This document shows positions 17,421 through 27,994 of a stretch of 64,000 nt of DNA, piece after piece (position 1 is the first letter of the stretch; every line of letters begins with the position of its first letter). The notes beneath the pieces were generated by a model. That model was not told the DNA's origin, searched no databases, and saw only the letters and a program-made list of their open reading frames with translations. Origin of the DNA: Nitrosospira sp. Nl5 (GTDB lineage: Bacteria > Pseudomonadota > Gammaproteobacteria > Burkholderiales > Nitrosomonadaceae); assembly GCF_900102495.1 (NCBI RefSeq), contig NZ_FMVQ01000008.1, forward strand, positions 62,001 through 126,000, given 5' to 3'. A program made the translations under genes and the position numbers.

Positions 17421-18752
17421 TCAGCGCCCACGTCCACCTGAACGATGCAGCGCCGGTATGCGGCTAGCGGCCTGTCCCCCAAGGTTCCTCGTCGCACGAG
17501 GTTTGGCCGCTGGCTGGCCTCTTCGTTGACCACGTCCCGGTAGTCCGGGCAGCATGCGCCGCGGTCCTCCCCCGCTCCCATTCACAATCGGCTCAGCGCG
17601 GATGCGGGGATCCGGCTCGAAACCAGCGATAATTTTGTTGGACAAGTCTCGTTTGATCAGCCTTTCGATATCGGTCAACAGCTTGCGCTCATCCACGCAC
17701 ACCAGTGACACCGCGTCTCCTTCTGCCCCGGCACGGCCAGTGCGCCCGATGCGATGGACATAGTCCTCCGGCACGTTGGGCAATTCAAAGTTGACCACAT
17801 GGGGTAGTTCGCTGATATCGATTCCGCGTGCGGCAATGTCCGTGGCGACCAGTACCTGCAGGCTGCCGGCCTTGAATTCCGCCAATGCCCGGGTGCGCGC
17901 AGACTGGCTTTTGTTACCGTGTATGGCGAGCGATGGAATGCCGCTTGCGACCAGGTGCTCGGCCAGTTTATTGGCGCCGTGCTTGGTCCGGGTGAACACC
18001 AGCACCTGTGACCAGTGGTGCTGCTTGATGAGATGGGCAAGCAGGTCGCGTTTTCGTTCACGGTCTACCGGATGCACCACATGCGTCACGTTGTCGGCGG
18101 TTGCGTTGGGGCGGGCAACCTCAATCATCGCCGGCTGGTTGAGCAAGCTTCCCGCCAATGCCCGAATCTCGTCGGAAAAAGTGGCGGAGAACAGCAGATT
18201 CTGCCGCTGCTTGGGCAACAGCACGAGTATTTTCTTAATGTCGCGAATGAAGCCCATGTCGAGCATGCGGTCAGCCTCGTCGAGCACCAGGATTTCGACG
18301 TGCGACAGATCAAGCGTTTTTTGCTGCACATGATCCAGCAGGCGCCCTGGGGTCGCGACCAGGATATCCACGCGGCTTTTCAGGCGGGTGATTTGCGGTC
18401 TGATGCTGACTCCCCCGATCATTATCATCGAACTCAGTTTCAGGTATTTACCGTAGTTACGAATGCTTTCTTCAACCTGCGCGGCAAGCTCGCGCGTGGG
18501 GACGAGGATCAATGCACGGATTGGCGGACGGCCCGTGGATGGTCCCTTGATGCTCTTGTCGGACAAGCGATTCAGAATGGGCAAGGTAAACCCGGCGGTC
18601 TTGCCAGTGCCGGTTTGCGCGCCGGCCATTAAATCCCCGCCGGCCAGCACGGCAGGGATCGCTTGCAGCTGAATGGGGGTCGGATTGGTATAGCCGCGCT
18701 CAGCTACGGCACGAATGATTTCATCGGACAGGCCGAAGATAGAGAAAGACAT
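17421..18752 (-). CDS. rhlE: DEAD-box RNA helicase RhlE
   Basis: This 443-residue ATP-dependent RNA helicase of the RhlE group is involved in ribosome maturation and RNA turnover. The Q motif is [10 protein letters not shown]. Motif I is AQTGTGKT (residues 45-52), motif II DEAD in [13 protein letters not shown], motif III SAT, and motif [12 protein letters not shown]. The tail is rich in Arg, Gly and Pro, as usual for RhlE. The open frame extends 40 codons further upstream, but ATG 18752 ([11 protein letters not shown]) is the family start and has GGAG 4 bases before it. Confidence 0.94.
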   Translation of the reverse strand: MSFSIFGLSDEIIRAVAERGYTNPTPIQLQAIPAVLAGGDLMAGAQTGTGKTAGFTLPILNRLSDKSIKGPSTGRPPIRALILVPTRELAAQVEESIRNYGKYLKLSSMIMIGGVSIRPQITRLKSRVDILVATPGRLLDHVQQKTLDLSHVEILVLDEADRMLDMGFIRDIKKILVLLPKQRQNLLFSATFSDEIRALAGSLLNQPAMIEVARPNATADNVTHVVHPVDRERKRDLLAHLIKQHHWSQVLVFTRTKHGANKLAEHLVASGIPSLAIHGNKSQSARTRALAEFKAGSLQVLVATDIAARGIDISELPHVVNFELPNVPEDYVHRIGRTGRAGAEGDAVSLVCVDERKLLTDIERLIKRDLSNKIIAGFEPDPRIRAEPIVNGSGGGPRRMLPGLPGRGQRRGQPAAKPRATRNLGGQAASRIPALHRSGGRGR

Positions 18753-18948
18753 AAAACTCCAGGGGTAACATCGGCCTGCCGCCCCGTTATGGGACGCCAG
18801 TCTTAGGCAGACGGGTAAAGTTTGAAAAACAGAATGGACGGCGTGGAGACGTGGAGCGAACACCGCAGGCACGAATTATAACAGATCATGTGCCGAGGTG
18901 CCGTTTTCGTTCGCAATGCATTTTTCTATTGCAGAAGCCGAACCGAGG

Positions 18949-20280
18949 TTAAAGTACGTAGCGGGCTAAATCCTCGCTTTGGGACAAGCTTTCGAGCCGT
19001 TCATCCACGTACGCGGCATCAATGACAACGGTATCGCCACTATGTTTTGCGGCATCGAAGGAAATCTCTTCCAGAAGTTTCTCCATCACCGTGTAAAGGC
19101 GCCTGGCACCAATATTCTCGGTTCTTTCGTTGACTGCGAAAGCAATTTCCGCGAGACGTTTAACCGAATCCGGCGTAAATTCCAGCTTGATTCCTTCAGT
19201 TCCCAGCAGTGCCTCGTACTGGCGTGTCAGGCATGCGTCGGTGTTGGTAAGGATTTGTACAAAATCGCTCGCGCTAAGACTTGCCAATTCCACGCGAATT
19301 GGAAAGCGCCCCTGTAATTCGGGGATGAGATCAGAAGGCTTGGCGAGATGAAATGCGCCGCTGGCAATGAACAGAATATGATCGGTTTTGATCATGCCGT
19401 ATTTGGTGGAAACGGTGGTGCCTTCCACCAGCGGCAGCAAGTCCCGCTGTACCCCTTGTCGAGACACATCCGCGCCGGAAGTTTCGGAGCGGCTCGTAAT
19501 TTTATCGATTTCGTCCAGGAACACGATGCCGTTCTGCTCAACGTTTTGCACTGAACGAAGCTTCAGCTCCTCATCATTGACGAGCTTGGAGGCCTCCTCG
19601 TCGATGATTAGCTTCATGGCTTCACGGATTCTCAGCTTACGTGTTTTTTTTCTTTCTCCGCCCAGATTCTGGAACATGCCCTGAATTTGCGTGGTCAACT
19701 CTTCCATTCCCGGGGGGGCGAAGATCTCCATGTGAGTCTGTTGCGCGGCGACTTCAATTTCGATTTCTTTATCGTTGAGTTCACCTTCGCGCAGCTTCTT
19801 GCGAAATTTCTGCCGGGTCGCATTGTCGCCTTCAGCAACGTCCGATTGGGAACCCATCTCCCTCGCGGGTGGTAGCAATACATTGAGGATTCTCTCTTCG
19901 GCATGGTCCTCCGCGCGGGCCCGCATTTTTTGCGTTTCCTGTTCGCGGGATTGCTTGATGGCTGATTCCACCAGATCGCGAATGATAGAGTCCACATCGC
20001 GCCCGACATACCCCACCTCGGTGAATTTGGTTGCTTCCACCTTGATGAATGGCGCGTCAGCGAGTTTTGCCAGACGGCGCGCGATTTCGGTCTTGCCGAC
20101 CCCGGTAGGACCAATCATCAAAATATTTTTTGGTGTGATTTCCTGCCGCAAGGGGTCCATTACCTGTTGTCTGCGCCAGCGATTTCTAAGCGCGATGGCC
20201 ACGGAACGCTTGGCGGCATCCTGCCCGATGATGTGTTTGTCCAGCTCGTGGACGATTTCCTGCGGAGTCAGTTGGGACAT
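18949..20280 (-). CDS. hslU: HslU, ATPase subunit of the HslUV protease
   Basis: This 443-residue AAA+ unfoldase assembles as a hexamer on HslV and feeds it substrates in the cytoplasm. Walker A is GPTGVGKT at residues 57-64, and Walker B is [11 protein letters not shown]. The intermediate I domain lies between about residues 110 and 240. The C-terminal end DLARYVL is the peptide that docks into HslV. The N-terminus [34 protein letters not shown] is diagnostic of HslU rather than ClpX. It follows hslV after 185 bases. Confidence 0.97.
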   Translation of the reverse strand: MSQLTPQEIVHELDKHIIGQDAAKRSVAIALRNRWRRQQVMDPLRQEITPKNILMIGPTGVGKTEIARRLAKLADAPFIKVEATKFTEVGYVGRDVDSIIRDLVESAIKQSREQETQKMRARAEDHAEERILNVLLPPAREMGSQSDVAEGDNATRQKFRKKLREGELNDKEIEIEVAAQQTHMEIFAPPGMEELTTQIQGMFQNLGGERKKTRKLRIREAMKLIIDEEASKLVNDEELKLRSVQNVEQNGIVFLDEIDKITSRSETSGADVSRQGVQRDLLPLVEGTTVSTKYGMIKTDHILFIASGAFHLAKPSDLIPELQGRFPIRVELASLSASDFVQILTNTDACLTRQYEALLGTEGIKLEFTPDSVKRLAEIAFAVNERTENIGARRLYTVMEKLLEEISFDAAKHSGDTVVIDAAYVDERLESLSQSEDLARYVL

Positions 20281-20465
20281 GGTTTCACGGCATCAGTGGT
20301 AAATGGCAGGATGTAAAAAAATAACATGACAAAGGCAATTGAAGCAATGTGGGTGTGAGGGACAAGAGCAAGGTGTGCTTCGCTTGATCGCGTTTGGGGA
20401 AAAAGCATATTTCCCCCTTGTTTAACTTCACCTTCCACGTTCACTAACCGTTCACTTTTTTCACG

Positions 20466-21002
20466 TCACTCCAGAACCTCGATGATATGGTTCTGATTGG
20501 TATAGATACACAAGTCGCCCGCGACGGTCAGTGACTTCTTCACGATTTCCAGCGCTGGCAGGTCGGTATTCTCCAGAAGTGCCCGCGCGGCGGAATGCGC
20601 GTAAGAACCGCCGCTGCCGATTGCGGCAAGCCCAAGCTCAGGTTCAATTACATCGCCCGAGCCCGTGATGATGAGAGTAGTCGCCGGATCGGCCACGACC
20701 AGCATCGCTTCCAGCCGGCGCAAAATTCGATCGGTGCGCCAATCCTTCGCCAGCTCGACAGCGGAACGCATAAGATGCCCTTGATGCTTTTCAAGCTTGC
20801 CTTCAAAACGCTCGAACAAGGTAAAAGCGTCGGCTGTGCCGCCTGCAAATCCCGCGAGAATTTTGTCGTGGTAGAGCCTGCGCACCTTGCGGGCGCTGGC
20901 CTTGGCTACGATAGCACCCAAGGTTACCTGGCCGTCGCCCCCAAGCGCGACCTGCGTGCCGCGCCGTGCCGAAAGTATGGTGGTACCGTGATATTCTGGC
21001 AT
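20466..21002 (-). CDS. hslV: HslV, proteolytic subunit of the HslUV protease
   Basis: This 178-residue threonine protease is related to proteasome beta subunits. The start [10 protein letters not shown] contains the Thr that becomes N-terminal and catalytic after processing (TTILSARR). The core [26 protein letters not shown] and [13 protein letters not shown] match the family. It belongs to a minus-strand run dapF, DUF484, xerC, hslV, hslU found together in many Proteobacteria; here a gap of 222 bases separates it from xerC, so it may have its own promoter. Confidence 0.96.
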   Translation of the reverse strand: MPEYHGTTILSARRGTQVALGGDGQVTLGAIVAKASARKVRRLYHDKILAGFAGGTADAFTLFERFEGKLEKHQGHLMRSAVELAKDWRTDRILRRLEAMLVVADPATTLIITGSGDVIEPELGLAAIGSGGSYAHSAARALLENTDLPALEIVKKSLTVAGDLCIYTNQNHIIEVLE

Positions 21003-21224
21003 GAGTTAGCGCAAGATGGTTGAGAGCGAAGATTATACCTAAATCCGGCAGTAGGCCGCTCATTTTTCAGTCCAGGCTCTAATCGGGGAAGATGTTTTGC
21101 GCCGCCTGATTTTACCTTTTGGTGGACTGGCACATGGCTGCGTTGTGCACGCCGCTCAGGACAAGACGCAACGAATTCGCGGAGAAAATGTGGACTATGC
21201 AGCCAGTGTTTTCCGGGATTCAGG

Positions 21225-22127
21225 TCAGCCCTTCTTTTTCGCTCGCGGATGCGCCGCATCGTAGACCTTCGCCAAATGCTGAAAATCAAGGTGGGTATAA
21301 ATTTGCGTAGTGCTGATACTGGCGTGTCCCAGCATATCCTGTACCGCGCGCAAGTCGCCACTGGATTGCAGCAGATGGGAGGCAAACGAATGCCGCAGCA
21401 CGTGTGGGTGGATATTGGCGCTGATTCCTTGCCGCGTCGCCTGAATTTTCAGCCGGTGGCTGATGGAGCGCGAACTGATATTCTTGCCGTACCGGGACAG
21501 GAACAATGCGGTTTCTCCGGGTTTAACCAGGGTCTCGCGCTGCTTCATCCATTCCCGCAGGATTTGCAGGGCCTGGCTGCCGATGGGGACGATGCGTGTC
21601 TTTCCGCCTTTGCCGGTGACACGCACCATGCCGTCGGAAAAACTCAAATCCCCGGGTTTCAAGCCGGTAAGTTCCGCCAGCCGCAATCCGGAGGAGTAAC
21701 ATAGCTCGAACATGGCTTTATCCCGTAATGCCATCAAATCATCGACCGGAAATTCCAGCAGCATCGCGGCCTCATCGGGTGAAAGCGTGTGAGGCAATGA
21801 CCGCGGCGATTTTGGCGCATGTACGCCGGCGCAGGGATTGCACATGTAGTTGTGGTCACGCGTCAGGTAGCGGTAGAAGCCGCGCCATGCCGACAGCATT
21901 CTTGCCAGGCTTCTGCCGGAAAATCCGGTCCCGTGAAGCTGAGCAACAAAACGGCGAATATGATGAACTTGCAGTTTCTCAAGCGATGTTTCTTTCGCAA
22001 GATTCACCAGGACAGCAATATCACGCGCATAACTTTCACAGGTGAGGGGAGATAAACGCCGTTCATTGGCAAGATGAAAAAGATAGGCGGAGGCAAGCGG
22101 TGTGGCTGTGTTATCAACGGATGTCAT
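21225..22127 (-). CDS. xerC: Tyrosine recombinase XerC
   Basis: This 300-residue site-specific recombinase works with XerD at dif to resolve chromosome dimers. An N-terminal core-binding SAM-like domain covers residues 10-100. The catalytic set is R149 (GLRL), K173, H242, R245 (HVLRH), H268 (LGHAS) and the nucleophile Y277. The family position next to dapF and DUF484 supports xerC over xerD or an integron or phage integrase. All catalytic residues are present. Confidence 0.95.
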   Translation of the reverse strand: MTSVDNTATPLASAYLFHLANERRLSPLTCESYARDIAVLVNLAKETSLEKLQVHHIRRFVAQLHGTGFSGRSLARMLSAWRGFYRYLTRDHNYMCNPCAGVHAPKSPRSLPHTLSPDEAAMLLEFPVDDLMALRDKAMFELCYSSGLRLAELTGLKPGDLSFSDGMVRVTGKGGKTRIVPIGSQALQILREWMKQRETLVKPGETALFLSRYGKNISSRSISHRLKIQATRQGISANIHPHVLRHSFASHLLQSSGDLRAVQDMLGHASISTTQIYTHLDFQHLAKVYDAAHPRAKKKG

Positions 22128-22163
22128 GTCACCTTTATTTCCTGTGATGAGGCCGGCTATACA

Positions 22164-22841
22164 CTATCCGGCTTTTTCGGATTCTTCAGCCGGCTTGTAC
22201 CGTCTTAATGCAGCGCTGACAAGCTCACCCAGTTGCGTCAGGTAGACGGTTCCCATTTCCGGATAAAACCGGCGCGGATCTTCGCTTCCCATTACCAATA
22301 GACCGATGGTTTGCTCCGTTCGCAGAGGCACCATTGCAAATGAGCACAGAGGAGCAGCATCCTCCCCGAACCAACTCCTGATTTCATTCAATACATGCGA
22401 ACCGCAATAAGGATGTAGCAGACTTTCGGCTACGACGTGAATATCGGGGGTGGTTTGCGTAAGTTCGGGCAGCGCCGCATCCCCGGTTATATTCCATAAC
22501 CGGAGCGCCATATGGGGGATGGAAAAAACTTCTCGCAGGCTTACATTCAGTCCATGCAGCAAATCATTCAGTCGCGTAAAAGTCAGTAGCGCAACGGCAA
22601 GGCGGTGCATCTTTTCGCTGATTAGCCCATTTTCCTCGCCACATATGACCAACTCCCTCAATTTCTCCTGCAAGATATGATTCTTATCCCGCAGCGCGAT
22701 GATTTGCCGTTCGCTAATGGGTATTGCATTGCCGCCGTGAGGATGAGGAACTTGAATGTCCGCCAGCATGATGGCGTATTCCTCGAAAAACTGAGGGTGC
22801 TTCAGCAGGTATTGGGCGACTTCTTCTGAACTGAGTTTCAT
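22164..22841 (-). CDS. DUF484 family GAF-like protein
   Basis: This 225-residue cytoplasmic protein contains the DUF484 family start SSEEVAQYLLKHPQFFEEYAIMLADIQVPHPHGGNAISLSERQ-like block (here ISERQ), a predicted coiled coil over residues 45-75, and a GAF-like C-terminal half with LCSFAMVPLRTEQTIGLLVMGSEDP. The gene nearly always lies between dapF and xerC. No biochemical function is established. It is 36 bases from xerC and 85 from dapF, consistent with one operon. Confidence 0.88.
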   Translation of the reverse strand: MKLSSEEVAQYLLKHPQFFEEYAIMLADIQVPHPHGGNAIPISERQIIALRDKNHILQEKLRELVICGEENGLISEKMHRLAVALLTFTRLNDLLHGLNVSLREVFSIPHMALRLWNITGDAALPELTQTTPDIHVVAESLLHPYCGSHVLNEIRSWFGEDAAPLCSFAMVPLRTEQTIGLLVMGSEDPRRFYPEMGTVYLTQLGELVSAALRRYKPAEESEKAG

Positions 22842-22926
22842 GTTTATCCCTGATTGAATTCGTAAGGATGCCTCGATAAATTTGAAAACCCAAGGAAGCC
22901 ATTCTCGGGTTTATCGGGACGCGGGA

Positions 22927-23754
22927 TCATAAGTCGATCTCTCCATCGAACACGGCAACGGCAGGACCGGTCATCCAGACCGGCTCAGTCCCGCCTTCCC
23001 AGCGCACGGTCAAGTCGCCCCCGCGGAAACTGACTGTGACCATTGACTTCAGCAACCCGAGGTTGATTCCCGTCACCACGGCGGCACAAGCACCGGTGCC
23101 ACAGGCAAGCGTTTCCCCCGCGCCGCGCTCATATACCCGCAACCGGATATGGTCGCGATCCACCACCTGCATGTATCCGGCATTTACGCGCTGCGGAAAG
23201 CGTGGATGATGCTCGATCAACATCCCCTCGGTCAGTACCGGGGCATGGTCTACATCCGTCACCAGTTGCACCGCGTGGGGGTTTCCCATGGAAACGGCGC
23301 TGATTTCCACCTGCCTGTGGTCGATATCGAGCGGGTAAGTCAGCGCACGCTTATCGGCGATAAAAGGAATCTCGGGCGGCTCAAATTTCGGCGCGCCCAT
23401 TTGGACAGTAACCTCACCATTGGCCTCCAGTCTGGGGATGATCAGCCCTCCGAGCGTTTCCACGCGAATTTCATTTTTTGTTGTCATTCCCCGATCATGC
23501 ACGTAGCGGACGAAGCAGCGCGCACCATTGCCGCATTGCTCCACTTCGCCGCCATCGGCGTTGAAAATGCGGTAGCGAAAATCAGCGTCACCTTCCGCGG
23601 TTTCGATCAGTAGAATCTGATCGCAGCCGACACCAAAATGACGGTCGGCAAGCCGTCGCAATTGTTCAGGGCCCAGAAACGGCGACTGATTCATGCCGTC
23701 GATGACAACGAAATCATTGCCCAGCCCCTGCATTTTTGTAAACTTGAGTTTCAT
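22927..23754 (-). CDS. dapF: Diaminopimelate epimerase
   Basis: DapF converts LL- to meso-diaminopimelate for lysine and peptidoglycan, using two Cys as acid and base without a cofactor. The 275-residue protein has the first catalytic Cys in EQCGNGARC (C74) and the second in LACGTGACA. It also has [16 protein letters not shown] at the start and SMGNPHAVQ in the middle. It heads the minus-strand run toward xerC and is divergent from metK. Confidence 0.97.
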   Translation of the reverse strand: MKLKFTKMQGLGNDFVVIDGMNQSPFLGPEQLRRLADRHFGVGCDQILLIETAEGDADFRYRIFNADGGEVEQCGNGARCFVRYVHDRGMTTKNEIRVETLGGLIIPRLEANGEVTVQMGAPKFEPPEIPFIADKRALTYPLDIDHRQVEISAVSMGNPHAVQLVTDVDHAPVLTEGMLIEHHPRFPQRVNAGYMQVVDRDHIRLRVYERGAGETLACGTGACAAVVTGINLGLLKSMVTVSFRGGDLTVRWEGGTEPVWMTGPAVAVFDGEIDL

Positions 23755-23781
23755 TCATGAATTACCGTTCATTCAGGCTAT

Positions 23782-23957
23782 GTTCATTGATGCGGAACGC
23801 ATATCGTTGGCGCAACATCAGTATATATTCTTTCCGCGCTGACGAGTAATTCCCTGCGGCATGAACAGATGTCTATCTGACCTTCATATGAATAACGGTA
23901 TGCAGCGCGAGGGATCGCCGGAGAACAGTGTTTCACCGGATACCCGCAGCCATTAAC
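23782..23957 (+). ncRNA. Candidate structured RNA between dapF and metK
   Basis: No protein is supported here. A long stem is seen: TCCCT (23851-23855), GCG (23856-23858) and GCAT (23859-23862) pair with ATGC (23900-23903), CGC (23906-23908) and AGGGA (23910-23914), with small bulges. It is capped by CAGAT/ATCTG (23866-23870, 23875-23879). TGCGG (23791-23795) can pair with CCGCA (23944-23948), and GTT (23782-23784) with AAC (23955-23957), closing a rod of about 176 bases. CCGG/CCGG flanks a small hairpin at 23918-23939. A plus-strand terminator follows at 24004. A 6S-like regulatory RNA or a metK leader are both possible, as is a leader of dapF on the other strand. No good promoter is seen. 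Confidence 0.35.
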
Positions 23958-24003
23958 CTCGTGGGAAAGCTCTTTCGGCCAAAAGAACAACCAGGAGCGT
24001 CAC

Positions 24004-24035
24004 AATACCCAAAACCAGCCCTCGCGGGGTATTTT
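24004..24035 (+). terminator. Terminator-like hairpin upstream of metK
   Basis: AATACCC (24004-24010) pairs with GGGTATT (24027-24033) and is followed by T-rich sequence on the plus strand only. No plus-strand protein gene precedes it, so it either ends a small RNA or attenuates a long metK leader. Confidence 0.65.
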
Positions 24036-24198
24036 TGTTTTGATTCTTCAAATCCAGGAGCTGCCGCATGGCGCGGCACTATTTACGATACAGAAGGACT
24101 TCATTGAGCGGGTTCCGGTTTAACTATTTTCATCTTCTTAATACGCGCGTTATTTGGTATCCTACAAGCCCTTTCAAGACTATAAGCGGCTGGATAAC

Positions 24199-25380
24199 AT
24201 GAGCGAATATCTTTTTACGTCCGAATCCGTGTCCGAAGGTCATCCCGACAAGGTGGCCGATCAGATTTCCGATTCTATCCTGGATGCCATTCTGGCCCAG
24301 GATCCCAATGCCCGGGTAGCGTGCGAGACCCTGTGCAGTACCGGTTTGATCGTAATGTCGGGTGAAATCACGACGGAGGCGAACGTTGACTATATGCAGG
24401 TCGCGCGTGCGGCCGTCAAACGTATTGGTTACAACAGCTCCGATATCGGTTTTGATTACCATACCTGCGCGGTGCTGACCGCTTTCAACAAACAGTCCAC
24501 TGATATTGCTCAGGGCGTCAACCGCACCAAGGAAGAGGAAATGGATCAGGGAGCGGGCGACCAGGGGCTCATGTTTGGCTATGCCTGTGACGAGACGCCC
24601 CAACTGATGCCGATGCCGATTTACTACGCCCATCGCCTGATGGAGCGGCAAGCGGAACTGAGAAAAGACGGACGCCTGCCATGGCTGCGCCCGGATGCCA
24701 AATCGCAAGTGTCAGTGCGTTACTTGAATGGGAAGCCATTGCGCATTGAAACCGTCGTGATCTCCACCCAGCATCATCCGGACATTCCTCACGCGGAACT
24801 GAGCGAAGCGGTAATCGAGGAGATCATTAAACCGGTGCTCCCGAAAAATATGCTGAACGGTGACACACGCTACATGATCAACCCTACCGGACGATTCGTA
24901 GTGGGTGGACCAATGGGTGATTGTGGATTGACCGGCCGCAAGATTATCGTGGACAGCTATGGTGGTACAGCGCATCACGGGGGCGGTGCATTCTCCGGCA
25001 AGGACCCTTCCAAAGTGGATCGCTCGGCGGCGTATGCCGGACGTTATGTGGCCAAGAATATCGTTGCTGCCGGTATCGCCAGCAGGTGCGAGGTGCAGAT
25101 AGCCTATGCTATAGGCGTGGCGCGGCCGGTTTCGCTGATGGTCGACACATTCGGAACAGGAAAAATTTCCGACGATAAAATCGTCAGACTGATCGAGCGG
25201 CATTTCGATTTGCGCCCGCGTGCTATTATTCATACCCTTAATCTGTTACGTCCAATTTACGAAAAAACCGCCGCCTATGGCCATTTTGGCCGGGATGAAC
25301 CGGAGTTCACCTGGGAGACCGCTGATAAAGCCGCGCGATTGCGTGCCGACGCGGGAATCGAGGTTGCGGTAGAGGCATAG
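24199..25380 (+). CDS. metK: S-adenosylmethionine synthetase
   Basis: MetK makes SAM from methionine and ATP in the cytoplasm. The 393-residue protein starts [18 protein letters not shown], has [12 protein letters not shown] in the ATP site, and [15 protein letters not shown] and the C-terminal [11 protein letters not shown] as in other bacteria. A TTG 15 codons upstream is open but not used by the family. It supplies SAM to the methyl cycle completed by ahcY and metF downstream, and to hpnH. The 160 bases between the upstream hairpin and the ATG hold no clear promoter. Confidence 0.97.
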   Translation: MSEYLFTSESVSEGHPDKVADQISDSILDAILAQDPNARVACETLCSTGLIVMSGEITTEANVDYMQVARAAVKRIGYNSSDIGFDYHTCAVLTAFNKQSTDIAQGVNRTKEEEMDQGAGDQGLMFGYACDETPQLMPMPIYYAHRLMERQAELRKDGRLPWLRPDAKSQVSVRYLNGKPLRIETVVISTQHHPDIPHAELSEAVIEEIIKPVLPKNMLNGDTRYMINPTGRFVVGGPMGDCGLTGRKIIVDSYGGTAHHGGGAFSGKDPSKVDRSAAYAGRYVAKNIVAAGIASRCEVQIAYAIGVARPVSLMVDTFGTGKISDDKIVRLIERHFDLRPRAIIHTLNLLRPIYEKTAAYGHFGRDEPEFTWETADKAARLRADAGIEVAVEA

Positions 25381-25426
25381 GCCGGGCGAAACCCTTTTCC
25401 CGGTATCACATAAGCTTTATCCCTCC

Positions 25427-25500
25427 CCAGCTGAGGAGCGCTGCAGCGGGCACAGTCCCCGCGAGGCTCGGCAGGAGAGGATCGTAACAACGGCGCTCGT
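25427..25500 (+). promoter_or_regulatory. S-adenosylhomocysteine (SAH) riboswitch
   Basis: The sequence matches the conserved core of the SAH riboswitch: CTGAGGAGCGCTGC at 25431-25444, GAGGCTCGGC around 25463-25472 and CAACGGCGCTC at 25488-25498. P1 forms between GAGCGC (25436-25441) and GCGCTC (25493-25498). The known class turns on ahcY when SAH accumulates. Directly after P1 comes a TTCATTTTTT run, then the ahcY ribosome binding site (AGGAG, about 25509-25513). Control could therefore be by terminator or by access to that site. Confidence 0.93.
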
Positions 25501-25523
25501 TCATTTTTTAGGAGATTTGTTCC

Positions 25524-26990
25524 ATGAACGCTGTGCTCAGTCCTACGTCTACATCTGTCTCGACGCTTACCAGTAGCGAATTTATCGATTATAAAGTTGC
25601 CGATATGTCCCTGGCGGAATGGGGGCGCAAGGAAATCGCCATCGCCGAAACCGAAATGCCTGGTCTGATGGCCCTACGTGAAGAATACGCGGCGACGAAG
25701 CCTTTAGCGGGAGCGCGTATTGCCGGTTCACTTCACATGACTATCCAGACAGCCGTACTAATCGAAACCCTGATCGAATTGGGAGCGGAGGTACGTTGGG
25801 CTTCCTGCAATATTTTTTCCACTCAGGATCATGCCGCGGCGGCTATCGCAGCCGAGCGCATCCCCGTATTTGCCTACAAGGGTGAGTCGCTGAATGATTA
25901 CTGGGAGTATACGCACCGTATTTTCGAATGGTCCGGTGACGGGAAGTCGGATGCGAACGGCGGGCCCAATATGATTCTGGACGATGGCGGCGACGCAACG
26001 CTGCTGCTCATCCTCGGCAGCAGGGCTGAAAAAGATCCATCGGTCATCGCCAATCCCGCCAATGAGGAAGAACACGCTTTATTCGCGGCAATCAAAAAAA
26101 GGCTGGACACTCAACCAGGCTGGTATTCCGGCAAGCTTGCCAATATCCGTGGCGTAACGGAAGAAACGACGACCGGTGTTCACCGTTTGTACGAAATGGA
26201 AAAAAAGGGTGAGCTGCCGTTTCCGGCCTTCAACGTCAACGATTCGGTGACCAAGTCCAAGTTTGACAATCTTTATGGTTGCCGCGAGTCGCTGGTAGAT
26301 GGTATCAAGCGTGCTACCGACGTCATGATTGCCGGCAAGATTGCCCTGGTGTGTGGTTATGGGGATGTGGGTAAAGGATGTGCCCAATCCCTGCGTGGTC
26401 TGGGGGCGACAGTATGGATCACCGAGATAGATCCGATTTGTGCGCTGCAAGCGGCGATGGAAGGCTATCGTGTCGTCGCGATGGATGAAGTCTGCGATCA
26501 GGCCGACATTTTCGTCACCGCTACCGGCAATCTGCGCGTTATTACGCACGACCACATGCTGAGAATGAAAGATCAGGCTATTATTTGCAATATTGGCCAT
26601 TTCGATTCGGAAATCGACATCGCCTCGGTCCAGAAATACCAGTGGGAAAATATCAAGCCGCAGGTGGACCATGTCATCTTTCCAACAGGCCGCCGCATCA
26701 TCGTGCTTGCACAGGGGCGCCTGGTGAACCTGGGCTGCGCGACCGGCCACCCCTCGTTCGTCATGTCCAGCTCATTCACTAATCAGGTGCTGGCACAAAT
26801 GGAGCTTTGGCAGAATGGCCCGAGCTACGGAAAGAATGTCTACGTGTTGCCCAAGCATCTGGACGAAAAAGTGGCGCGACTGCATATCAAGAAGTTGGGC
26901 GTCAAACTCACTGAATTGACCGACGAGCAGGCGGCATATCTGAACATGGATAAAAACGGCCCCTACAAGCCGACGATGTACCGGTACTGA
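25524..26990 (+). CDS. ahcY: Adenosylhomocysteinase
   Basis: This 488-residue cytoplasmic enzyme splits SAH into adenosine and homocysteine, removing the inhibitory product of methylation. Seen are [58 protein letters not shown], the NAD-binding [18 protein letters not shown] and the C-terminal [10 protein letters not shown] with the Lys and Tyr that reach the neighbouring subunit's NAD. An insert of about 40 residues near position 150-190 is the long bacterial form. It is controlled by the SAH riboswitch just upstream. Confidence 0.98.
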   Translation: MNAVLSPTSTSVSTLTSSEFIDYKVADMSLAEWGRKEIAIAETEMPGLMALREEYAATKPLAGARIAGSLHMTIQTAVLIETLIELGAEVRWASCNIFSTQDHAAAAIAAERIPVFAYKGESLNDYWEYTHRIFEWSGDGKSDANGGPNMILDDGGDATLLLILGSRAEKDPSVIANPANEEEHALFAAIKKRLDTQPGWYSGKLANIRGVTEETTTGVHRLYEMEKKGELPFPAFNVNDSVTKSKFDNLYGCRESLVDGIKRATDVMIAGKIALVCGYGDVGKGCAQSLRGLGATVWITEIDPICALQAAMEGYRVVAMDEVCDQADIFVTATGNLRVITHDHMLRMKDQAIICNIGHFDSEIDIASVQKYQWENIKPQVDHVIFPTGRRIIVLAQGRLVNLGCATGHPSFVMSSSFTNQVLAQMELWQNGPSYGKNVYVLPKHLDEKVARLHIKKLGVKLTELTDEQAAYLNMDKNGPYKPTMYRY

Positions 26991-27076
26991 TATCCAGGTT
27001 CTGGAGAGGTGAGAGAAGCGTAAAAGATGGCTAAACAGTCCTTTTCGCTTCTCTGAACCTCTGCGGTTAGTACAAG

Positions 27077-27922
27077 ATGGAATCCCAAAAAAAGTTTGCC
27101 CCCACTTTCAGCTTCGAGTTTTTTCCACCGCAAACACAGGAAGGGACGGAGAAGTTGCGCGCCACGCGCAGGCAGTTGGCGCAACTCAACCCAAAATTCT
27201 TTTCGGTGACATTTGGCGCCGGCGGCTCGACCCGTGATCGCACGCTTGAAACGGTTCTGGAAATCCAGGCAGAGGGCTATGCGGCGGCGCCCCATCTTTC
27301 CTGCATCGGCTCGACCAGCGAAAACATTCGCACCATGCTGCAGAAATATCGTGATGGGGGCATCCGTCACATAGTCGCCTTGCGGGGCGACCTGCCATCA
27401 GGCATGGCGCAGGGGGGGGAATTTCGCTACGCCGATGAGCTGGTAAAGTTTATCCGCAAGGAATTCGACGATGCCTTCCATATCGAGGTCGCATCCTATC
27501 CGGAATATCATCCTCAGGCGAACTCCGCGCAGGACGATTTGCGGAACTTCAAGCGCAAGGTGGAGGCCGGGGCGGATTCTGTCATCACCCAGTATTTCTA
27601 CAATGCCGACGCTTACTTCAGATTCATTGAAGAGTGTGAGGCGATGGGCATTGGAATTCCCATCGTGCCCGGTATCATGCCGATCAATAAATTCTCCCAG
27701 CTGGCGAGATTTTCAGACGCCTGCGGCGCGGAAATCCCACGCTGGATCAGGAAGAAACTGGAAGGCTATGGCGATGACAGCGCATCAGTGCGGGCATTCG
27801 GACTGGATGTCGTGACCGATTTATGCGACCGGCTACTCCAAGCCGGCGCGCCCGGGTTGCATTTCTATACGCTGAACTCGGCAGGACTGACTACTACCAT
27901 CTGGCAAAGACTGGGACTGTAG
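27077..27922 (+). CDS. metF: 5,10-methylenetetrahydrofolate reductase
   Basis: MetF reduces methylene-THF to methyl-THF, the methyl donor for methionine synthesis. It is a 281-residue FAD TIM barrel of bacterial length. Conserved parts are SFEFFPPQT with the catalytic Glu, FFSVTFGAGGS, HLSCIGST, IVALRGDLP, VASYPEYHPQ and VITQYFYNADAYFRF. It lies 86 bases after ahcY on the same strand, so metK, ahcY and metF form a methyl-cycle cluster. It converges on the aminotransferase gene; a small hairpin (TCCTCT/AGAGGA near 27949-27966) lies between but lacks a T-run. Confidence 0.97.
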   Translation: MESQKKFAPTFSFEFFPPQTQEGTEKLRATRRQLAQLNPKFFSVTFGAGGSTRDRTLETVLEIQAEGYAAAPHLSCIGSTSENIRTMLQKYRDGGIRHIVALRGDLPSGMAQGGEFRYADELVKFIRKEFDDAFHIEVASYPEYHPQANSAQDDLRNFKRKVEAGADSVITQYFYNADAYFRFIEECEAMGIGIPIVPGIMPINKFSQLARFSDACGAEIPRWIRKKLEGYGDDSASVRAFGLDVVTDLCDRLLQAGAPGLHFYTLNSAGLTTTIWQRLGL

Positions 27923-27994
27923 CGTCAAATGAAGCACGCCATTCATTTCTCCTCTTTTTTGAGAGGAAAATGACGGGATCTGCGCTGGGTTTAA

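Noticed and set aside
23782-23957. Firm call of 6S RNA
   Set aside because: Length and rod shape fit, but the central bubble and promoter could not be recognised by eye, so only a structured RNA candidate is reported.
23784-23990. 68-codon minus-strand frame between dapF and metK
   Set aside because: It has no ribosome binding site or family features and sits on the structured RNA candidate.
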